A DNA stretch of 20,974 bases, taken from Gammaproteobacteria bacterium UBA6724 (GTDB taxonomy: Bacteria; Pseudomonadota; Gammaproteobacteria; Pseudomonadales; Azotimanducaceae). Below, in pieces: positions 7,819-13,939 of this stretch. A program made the translations under genes and the position numbers. The stretch's first letter is position 1. Every line of letters starts with the position of its first letter. Under the pieces are notes generated by a model, which saw only the letters and a program-made list of their open reading frames with translations, was not told the DNA's origin and did no database searches. The DNA lies in contig DKIG01000022.1 in the NCBI GenBank assembly GCA_002454165.1, forward strand, positions 1 through 20,974, given 5' to 3'.

Positions 7819-9024
7819 ATGAAGTTTGATATTTTGCACAGAGACGGCGCTGCCCGGCGTGGCACCATGACTTTTGTTAAGCCTGAGCAGGCTGCCCGGG
7901 GAACGCATCTGGGGGAAGAGACGCCGGATCTGTGGCAGGTGCAAACACCCACCTTCATGCCCTGCGGCACCTACGGCGCGGTCAGGGGTCTGGCACCGGA
8001 TCGTCTTCGCGCTGCGGGTGTTGAGATGTTGCTCGGTAATGCCTTCCATTTGATGCTGCGCCCAGGTGCAGAAACGGTGGCGACCCAGGGCGGCTTGCAC
8101 CGGTTTATGGGCTGGGACGGTCCGATACTGACCGACTCAGGTGGCTTCCAGGTGTTCAGTCTGGGGGATATGCGGAGGATCACGGAAGATGGTGTCCAGT
8201 TTCGTTCGCCCCTGAACGGGGATGAGATTTTCCTGTCGCCGGAAACTTCAATAGCGGCTCAGGCGGCGATGAATGCCGATGTCGTAATGTGTTTTGATGA
8301 ATGTACGCCCTTCCCCGTGGACAGGTCTGCGGCAAGTAGGTCAATGGAGTTGTCCCTGCGTTGGGCGAAGAGAAGTAAAGCGGCTTTTGAAGTTGACGGT
8401 TTTAGAAGTGCTTTTAGAAGTGCTGCCAAAAGTGCCGTTAATAGCACCGTCAATAGTGCCAAGAGCCTGTTTGGCATCATTCAAGGGAGCATATACGAAG
8501 ATCTGCGCGAGACATCACTCGCCTCTTTGGTTGAGATTGGCTTTGATGGCTATGCGATTGGTGGCCTGTCTGTAGGTGAGCCCAAGACTGAGATGATGCG
8601 TATCATCCAGCACATAGCCCGCGCAATGCCCGCTGAGAAGCCGCGCTATCTGATGGGTGTGGGCAGGCCTCAGGACCTGCTGGAGAGTGTGCGCCGCGGC
8701 ATTGACATGATGGATTGCGTCATGCCCACTCGTAACGCCCGTAACGGACATCTGTTTACATCTCGGGGGCTGGTGCGAATACGCAATGCGTCTCACAAAA
8801 CAGACGGGAGCCCGTTGGACCCGGCCTGTGATTGCTATACCTGCCAGCACTTCTCCCGCGCCTATCTCCATCACCTGGACAAGTGTAATGAGATACTTGG
8901 CGCCGAATTAAACAGCATCCACAACCTACACTATTATATGGCACTTATGGCAGGTGCTCGCGCTGCTATTGAATCCAATAGTCTGGATGATTACATTGAC
9001 CGGGTGTATGAAGCCTGGGAGTGA
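7819..9024 (+). CDS. tgt: tRNA-guanine transglycosylase Tgt, with two insertions
   Basis: 401 residues, about 25 longer than E. coli Tgt. It exchanges guanine-34 for preQ1 in tRNA-Asp, -Asn, -His and -Tyr. Active-site and zinc features are all present: DSGGFQVFS, FDECTPFP, the Asp299 nucleophile in MMDCVMPTRNARNGHLF, and zinc ligands C337, C339, C342 and H368. Extra length comes from about 18 residues near positions 20-37, before TPTFMPCGTYG, and a 20-residue run at 195-214 (FRSA, FRSA, AKSA, VNST, VNSA) encoded by a 12-bp tandem repeat just before SLFGIIQGS. The C-terminus ends early (VYEAWE) relative to E. coli. Its stop overlaps the GTG start of the next gene, where the accessory cassette begins. 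Likely functional since the core is intact, but the insertions are unusual. Confidence 0.96.
   Translation: MKFDILHRDGAARRGTMTFVKPEQAARGTHLGEETPDLWQVQTPTFMPCGTYGAVRGLAPDRLRAAGVEMLLGNAFHLMLRPGAETVATQGGLHRFMGWDGPILTDSGGFQVFSLGDMRRITEDGVQFRSPLNGDEIFLSPETSIAAQAAMNADVVMCFDECTPFPVDRSAASRSMELSLRWAKRSKAAFEVDGFRSAFRSAAKSAVNSTVNSAKSLFGIIQGSIYEDLRETSLASLVEIGFDGYAIGGLSVGEPKTEMMRIIQHIARAMPAEKPRYLMGVGRPQDLLESVRRGIDMMDCVMPTRNARNGHLFTSRGLVRIRNASHKTDGSPLDPACDCYTCQHFSRAYLHHLDKCNEILGAELNSIHNLHYYMALMAGARAAIESNSLDDYIDRVYEAWE
8401..8460. repeat. 12-bp tandem repeat, five units, inside tgt
   Basis: Two identical units TTTAGAAGTGCT (8401-8412, 8413-8424) are followed by three degenerate ones (8425-8460), each encoding four residues of pattern x-R/K/N-S-A/T. 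The array maintains the reading frame and sits where standard Tgt proteins have only a short loop between WAKRS and LFGIIQG. Confidence 0.92.
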
Positions 9025-10094
9025 ATGAGAAAATCAAGTACTGCGGCTCTTTAGCTTTTGGACATCGTTTTCCAGGAAATATCAATCTTTCGACACCAGG
9101 TTACATATTCTTTAATGTAGAGGTTGATAAAGTACTAATAGAGAAAAACAGTAGTTTACGAGATCGTTGTGGAAAGATATTTTTAGCGACAGATGTGGTA
9201 CATCTCAAAAATGAGTTTTTTAGTGGTCGAAAAATGACGAACCATATAGATGATAGTGAATTGGTCATTCAATTGCCTGATTGGATAAAACAATTACGCC
9301 GTTCTGAGATCGTTGATCGTGTGCAGAAAGATCCTCGGTCTGTTGCAGAAACGTTGCTTGGAATTAGTTTTACAGTTGCGAGAGAGCAGGTTACGGAATG
9401 GGGCCAAGCTAATTTTGATGAGCCTTGGAAGGATTTATCTCCTGCCGATCGTGTTCTCCTTTATGCGTACTGCCATCAGCTAAGGCACCTGGAAGAACTC
9501 ACCGCGGCATTTCACATACTCTTCCATCAAACTCCCCCTAAGGAAAATCTTGTCGTTATTGATGTGGGATGTGGACCATTCACCGGGGGACTTGCTTTTG
9601 CCGGTGAGATCGGTTCTGAATCACAGTTTGACTACATTGGTATAGATCATTCGCAAGCAATGCGTAGTCTTGGTGAGACATTGGCATCTGCTACTAAACA
9701 CCTGAATGGGGTATATCGGCAGTGGTCGCCTGATATTTCCTCGGTTGATTGGGGTTCGGCGCCGAACTGGAGGCCAGTAATTATTATCGTATCCTACCTT
9801 CTCGCGAGCCGAACTCTAGATGTTGAGACACTCATTTCTGAACTGGAGATATTATTCAACAAAATTGGTCGTGGTACGGTCACGATCCTCTACACGAATT
9901 CGCCTCAATCTGAAGCTAATCGAAACTTTCCAACCTTCCGAAAGGCGTTGCAAGATGCGGACTTTGAGTTGCGTGTCAATGATGAAGGGATGGTCAAGAT
10001 TGAAAAACAGCCCGGAGAGATACGAACATATAAGCTTAGATATGCTTTGTTTTTTCGCCCTGAACAAAATATTTTGTCACTCGGGGGAGATTGA
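9021..10094 (+). CDS. Protein with class I SAM-methyltransferase core (cassette gene 1)
   Basis: 357 residues from GTG 9021, which overlaps the tgt stop (GTGA); an alternative ATG at 9234 would remove 71 residues. The centre shows a Rossmann methyltransferase motif I, VVIDVGCGPFTGG (Asp181, Gly183, Gly185), followed by YIGIDHSQAM, where the acidic residue would bind the SAM ribose. A helical region (about 100-170, including YCHQLRHLEELTAAF) precedes it. No target-recognition motif (NPPY/DPPY, PCQ) is seen, so the acceptor is unknown: nucleic acid, protein or small molecule are all possible. The helicase gene begins two bases after its stop. The DNA is much more AT-rich than tgt. The methyltransferase fold is a firm reading of the motifs; activity and role are inference. 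Confidence 0.72.
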   Translation: MNEKIKYCGSLAFGHRFPGNINLSTPGYIFFNVEVDKVLIEKNSSLRDRCGKIFLATDVVHLKNEFFSGRKMTNHIDDSELVIQLPDWIKQLRRSEIVDRVQKDPRSVAETLLGISFTVAREQVTEWGQANFDEPWKDLSPADRVLLYAYCHQLRHLEELTAAFHILFHQTPPKENLVVIDVGCGPFTGGLAFAGEIGSESQFDYIGIDHSQAMRSLGETLASATKHLNGVYRQWSPDISSVDWGSAPNWRPVIIIVSYLLASRTLDVETLISELEILFNKIGRGTVTILYTNSPQSEANRNFPTFRKALQDADFELRVNDEGMVKIEKQPGEIRTYKLRYALFFRPEQNILSLGGD

Positions 10095-10096
10095 AA

Positions 10097-11209
10097 ATGC
10101 GGCTCCCGACCTGGGAAGAACTTAGCAGTGTAGAGGAACAGCTTGAAGTGCTGGAATATCCTCTTGATCAGTCTCTGTTTGTAGTAGGCCCACCAGGTTC
10201 TGGTAAAACGGTGCTTGCTATACAGAGAGCACAGATGGCAGCTTCGGAGTCGGCATCATCATTCGTTGCACTCGTCACTTATAATCGCATGCTCCGGCGT
10301 TTGCTAGAGTTAATGATGGGGAAAAATAGAAAAATAGATATTGATACGATGCATCGTTTTATCAGGAGAGACTACAAAATACGGACAGGCAGTGAACCAC
10401 CACAGGAAGCCAATGATCGGTTCAACTATGACTGGAACGCTATACAAACTAGCCTGAAAGGACATAAAAATGCCGGTATTAGCAAGTCGCACTTAGTTGT
10501 AGATGAAGGGCAGGATCTTCCGCAGGGTTTCTTCAGATACGCTTCCCAGCGTGTCTCACATGTGGTGACTGTATTCGCGGATGAAGATCAAGCGCTTAAC
10601 GTCGAGCACACAACTCTTGAAAAGATAAAAGTTGCAACGGGGCTGGATGATCCTAAAATTCTTAGCAAGAATCATCGAAATACAAAAGAGATAGGCAGAT
10701 TGGCAGAGCACTTCCATTCTGGTGGGTTACCTGTTGCAAAAGTATTGCGCTCTTCTTCAGGTGAGATTCCCCGTCTTATTCGGAGACAGAATCATAAGGA
10801 TACCGCTGACCTAGTGTCGAATTGGTTTAAGAATCGAGGGGGCTGTGTTGGAATCATCGTCAATAGAAACAATATTGGTAGCATTATTTATGAAGAGTTA
10901 TGCAAGAATCTTTCTAAGGAACAAGTCAATTTTTATACATCCGATCAACGAAATGAAGGTAGTATTAACGTGCTCAAACCAGGTGTGACAGTTCTAAACA
11001 AGGAATCGACGAAAGGTCAAGAATTTGATGCGGTGTATATCCTGGAACTTGAAAGTTTTATTCCCTGTAATACTGATACGGAACGTCGTGCGATGTACAT
11101 GATGTGTACCCGAGCAAGAGACAATTTGTTCCTTGTGTACGATAATAAAACCTTATCGGCGCAGGCCGAAGCAGCCCTTCCAGGCTCAGATATTTTGGAT
11201 CGCACATGA
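10097..11209 (+). CDS. Compact SF1 (UvrD/Rep-like) helicase or ATPase (cassette gene 2)
   Basis: 370 residues from ATG 10097, preceded by GGGGGAGA at ideal spacing (10083-10090), which favours this start over TTG 10091. Superfamily 1 motifs in order: Walker A GPPGSGKT (31-38, Lys37); a TYNRML motif Ia region; Walker B as VVDEGQDLP with D136-E-G-Q-D140; FADEDQALN as motif III; TKGQEFDAVYIL as motif V; and MMCTRARDNLF as motif VI (Arg339, Arg341). It is far shorter than UvrD or Rep (about 700 residues), so the 1B and 2B subdomains are largely absent and it consists of little more than two RecA-like lobes. It may be a DNA or RNA translocase needing a partner. It overlaps the AlkB-fusion gene by 4 nt (ATGA), implying coupled translation and equal dosage. 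No nuclease domain is visible. Confidence 0.85.
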   Translation: MRLPTWEELSSVEEQLEVLEYPLDQSLFVVGPPGSGKTVLAIQRAQMAASESASSFVALVTYNRMLRRLLELMMGKNRKIDIDTMHRFIRRDYKIRTGSEPPQEANDRFNYDWNAIQTSLKGHKNAGISKSHLVVDEGQDLPQGFFRYASQRVSHVVTVFADEDQALNVEHTTLEKIKVATGLDDPKILSKNHRNTKEIGRLAEHFHSGGLPVAKVLRSSSGEIPRLIRRQNHKDTADLVSNWFKNRGGCVGIIVNRNNIGSIIYEELCKNLSKEQVNFYTSDQRNEGSINVLKPGVTVLNKESTKGQEFDAVYILELESFIPCNTDTERRAMYMMCTRARDNLFLVYDNKTLSAQAEAALPGSDILDRT

Positions 11210-13410
11210 GTTCTTGTAATGAACCAGATCTGTTTGAGTCTTCCATCTCGGATGACTGTGGTCCAAGAGTGAGTTGGGTAGGGTTGCTTGTGAATCATCG
11301 TCGATTATTTGACGCATTGCAGGATGGTTGGTTGCGTCCTCTGCCACCACATAAAGGTGTGCTGGTTAGAGTTGAGGCATACGCCCATGAAAGGGAAGAG
11401 TCCCTGGCGAACCATCCAATACACGTTGGCATAAAGTTGGATGTGAAGAAATTGCCTGATCTTGATGTACACATCTTATATGGGAAGGAATGGGAGTCAT
11501 CTCGCCTCAGTGAGATTGAGCCGACGGAGAAGGTGGTGTACTGGCCCGGCGTGCTTCCAACCTTTGCAATCTCTGAATTGACTGTATCAACAAAAGAAGA
11601 GCGTGTGCGCCTTGAGGGACTGGCTCAACAGGTATCAAATGTAGATTTTTCATCTACATCTATCAGTGTCGGGGCCGGGTGTGAACAAAATATAGAATCT
11701 GATATATCGCACCCTAAAAAAACTAAAGAGTTTGCCGTTCCGAGCGGCGTGGATGCAATTCATGGTGCCATGAGCATGGCAGTACGGGCGGTACCAGCTA
11801 TTGATCCATGGATGGACATTCTCACAGCAAGTTTAGCTCCTGGACGCACCAAGCAATTGGATTCTGCTGTCGCCGAGGTTAAAGCTAACTGGTGGCGGTT
11901 TCCACCCTGGCAGGAACAATCCTTGAAAGGCACTCATCAGCTTAATTTGCAGGAATCTTTTTGGTTAGCCGCCATAGAGGTGTTTCGGAAGCAATCAATT
12001 GAAAAATATGTCCGCCCTCAAGAGCTTGCGGAACAAATTGCTGATGTGGTCTTACGGCGTAAGCGGTCAAAGGACTTGAAAAAAGAAATATCAGAATGGT
12101 TAAAGGACACAGATAGTCTCTTGCGTGCAGAGTCAGTGATGCAACTCAAAGATTGGCGAGATCATCCTGTCTGGATGATGATTCAGATGGTGCTGACTCG
12201 TTCAGAGCCAGTGAGATTCAATACATGGTTCAAGGAAATGCCTGATATGCCGCCCGCGGTCGGATGGTCGGCGGCGGTATTGTGCGGACTCTTGTGTGGG
12301 TATAAGAGGTTAGATAAACAATTCCGGGGCGATGCCATACAGCGTGAACTTCTGTCAATTCACGCATTGCGAATGTATTCATCAGAGACATCTGATATGA
12401 AGTGGCCATTATATGACGCTGAAAAGATACAGTGGCGAAGAGACTCCGATTTCTTCGTGCTGTCTTGGGGAGATAAAGAATTTAAACAACGGCGTGTGAA
12501 AGAACGCGGTGCATGGTATGTGGCGAACTATGAAGATGCTGAAATAGAAAGTCAGGCACAAAGTGTTGCAGAGAAACTGGACTGGCCGTGTATTCACCGA
12601 AGGATTTGTTTCAAGGATAGCAAATTCTCGCTTTCTGGCGCTGGTACCATAAAGGTGCTAGGTAAGTCTGACCGACAATTGGATGTTCAGGGTGAGGTTT
12701 GTATACAACTTCCGAAAGATTTTCCAATCGAGAAAACACTCGATGTTGAACGATTTCGGCAATTAGTCGCAGAAGAGAGCGGATTATTAGATTCACCGCC
12801 AACCCCGAAAATCCTTGATACACGAGACGAACATCCACAAGTTGCTGGCCTGAAGTATATACCCGATTTCATTAATGAGAGAGAAGAAAAAGATATCCTT
12901 AATGAAATCGAAAAAGTGGAGTGGTCAAAAGAACTTAAACGGCGTGTCCAGCACTATGGGTGGAAATATAATTACAGGGATCGTGAGATAAATGAATCTA
13001 TGCGGATTGGCGAGTTGCCGCCATGGGCTAATAAAATTGCACAAAAACTTCATTCAGAGGGTCTGGTAAAAGAAATACCTGATCAAGTAATTGTAAATGA
13101 ATATAAAGGAGAACAGGGCATTGGGAAGCACACTGATAGCAGTAGATTTGCAGACGACATTGCCACGATCAGCTTGCTGGAGTCGTGGAAGATGTGGTTT
13201 CGTGAAAAGCATGAAACCACATCCAAAGTTGAATGGGTTCTGGAGCAACGAAGCGTGGCCATAATGAGTGGAGAAGTTAGGTATAACTGGACTCACGAAA
13301 TACCAAAAAGGAAAAAAGAAGCAGGAAAGGAGCGCAAGCGACGGATATCACTCACTTTCCGTAAAGTAATGGTTCCAATGAAGGATAGACATGAGCATGA
13401 ATCCGAATAA
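11206..13410 (+). CDS. Large protein with C-terminal AlkB-type Fe(II)/2OG dioxygenase (cassette gene 3)
   Basis: 734 residues. Residues about 545-725 form an AlkB-like dioxygenase: GLKYIPDFINEREE opens it, HxD is H642-T-D644, the distal iron ligand is H697, and RISLTFR (R713-R719) matches the 2-oxoglutarate-binding RYNLTFR of E. coli AlkB. Spacing between ligands (55 residues H to H, 16 from H to R) is nearly that of E. coli AlkB (56, 17), so the site looks active. Such enzymes oxidatively remove alkyl groups from nucleic acids or proteins. The first ~545 residues are unassigned: a segment with NHRRLFDALQDGWLRPLPP near 30-48, a linker around 160-195, a helical region (200-390), and a beta-rich part containing VLSWGDKEF (about 420-520). 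No membrane segment or signal peptide. It ends the cassette; 183 bp separate it from yajC. Confidence 0.83.
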   Translation: MSSCNEPDLFESSISDDCGPRVSWVGLLVNHRRLFDALQDGWLRPLPPHKGVLVRVEAYAHEREESLANHPIHVGIKLDVKKLPDLDVHILYGKEWESSRLSEIEPTEKVVYWPGVLPTFAISELTVSTKEERVRLEGLAQQVSNVDFSSTSISVGAGCEQNIESDISHPKKTKEFAVPSGVDAIHGAMSMAVRAVPAIDPWMDILTASLAPGRTKQLDSAVAEVKANWWRFPPWQEQSLKGTHQLNLQESFWLAAIEVFRKQSIEKYVRPQELAEQIADVVLRRKRSKDLKKEISEWLKDTDSLLRAESVMQLKDWRDHPVWMMIQMVLTRSEPVRFNTWFKEMPDMPPAVGWSAAVLCGLLCGYKRLDKQFRGDAIQRELLSIHALRMYSSETSDMKWPLYDAEKIQWRRDSDFFVLSWGDKEFKQRRVKERGAWYVANYEDAEIESQAQSVAEKLDWPCIHRRICFKDSKFSLSGAGTIKVLGKSDRQLDVQGEVCIQLPKDFPIEKTLDVERFRQLVAEESGLLDSPPTPKILDTRDEHPQVAGLKYIPDFINEREEKDILNEIEKVEWSKELKRRVQHYGWKYNYRDREINESMRIGELPPWANKIAQKLHSEGLVKEIPDQVIVNEYKGEQGIGKHTDSSRFADDIATISLLESWKMWFREKHETTSKVEWVLEQRSVAIMSGEVRYNWTHEIPKRKKEAGKERKRRISLTFRKVMVPMKDRHEHESE

Positions 13411-13463
13411 TCCACAGGCTATATATCACTATTACATCTTCATCATCATTTTACTGCTCAAGA

Positions 13464-13469
13464 TATAAT
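13464..13469 (+). promoter_or_regulatory. Possible -10 box upstream of yajC
   Basis: A perfect TATAAT lies 124 bp before the yajC start codon, without a good -35 at 16-18 bp. It could give yajC-secD-secF their own promoter now that the cassette separates them from queA-tgt. Modest evidence only. Confidence 0.35.
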
Positions 13470-13490
13470 TCCTTTTCTCTGCGGAATTTT
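13467..13490 (+). terminator. Weak hairpin with T-run after the cassette
   Basis: AATTCC (13467-13472) and GGAATT (13483-13488) form a 6-bp stem with a 10-base loop, followed by TTTT. The stem is AT-rich and it overlaps the possible -10 box, so it may be only a partial terminator for the cassette transcript. Confidence 0.25.
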
Positions 13491-13593
13491 ACCATTTCGT
13501 ATTAACAACCTTTTTAATTGCCATTGCTAAACAGACCACGATTCGGCGACAATGGCGCGTCCGGGTTTGGACTAGAGGGATTTGGAGTTTGTT

Positions 13594-13926
13594 ATGATTA
13601 ATTTTTTTATTCCACAGGCGATGGCTGCCGAGGCTGGTGCGGAAGGGCTTTTCCCTGGTGCTGATATGCTTTTTATTGTGGCTTTCGCGCTGATATTATA
13701 TTTCATAGTCTGGCGTCCTCAGCGCAAACGTAGCAAAGAGCATCGTGCTCTGCTTGCCGGGCTTGCAGTGGGGGACGAGGTGGTTTCCAATGGCGGCTTG
13801 ATTGGCAGGATTACCAAGATTGAAGAGCAATATCTCGTGTTTGAAGTTGCTGAAAATGTGGAACTCAGGCTGCAAAAAGGCGCAGTCGCTGCCGCGCTGC
13901 CAAAAGGAACTATTAAATCTATCTGA
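13594..13926 (+). CDS. yajC: Sec translocon accessory protein YajC
   Basis: 110 residues from ATG 13594, with GGAG five bases upstream (13585-13588). A short N-terminus (INFFIPQAMAAEAG) is followed by a single membrane segment (MLFIVAFALILYFIVW) and the hallmark WRPQRKRSKEHRALLAGL, then a cytoplasmic YajC domain with GDEVVSNGGLIGRI. YajC is an inner-membrane subunit associated with SecDF-YidC. It is directly upstream of secD (13 nt) and thus the first gene of the secDF unit in this genome, separated from tgt by the three-gene cassette. In related genomes it follows tgt closely. Confidence 0.96.
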   Translation: MINFFIPQAMAAEAGAEGLFPGADMLFIVAFALILYFIVWRPQRKRSKEHRALLAGLAVGDEVVSNGGLIGRITKIEEQYLVFEVAENVELRLQKGAVAAALPKGTIKSI

Positions 13927-13939
13927 TGGTTGATTGTCC

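Noticed and set aside
9021..13410. Assignment of the cassette to a known defence system (Gabija, DISARM, or the Dpd deazapurine DNA-modification cluster because of tgt next door).
   Set aside because: No OLD-type nuclease, DUF1998 or phospholipase D protein, and no DpdA; the neighbouring tgt is the housekeeping tRNA enzyme with the full Tgt motif set.
9021..13600. Integrase, transposase, terminal inverted repeats or target-site duplications flanking the cassette.
   Set aside because: None seen by eye at either boundary; the mode of insertion is unknown.
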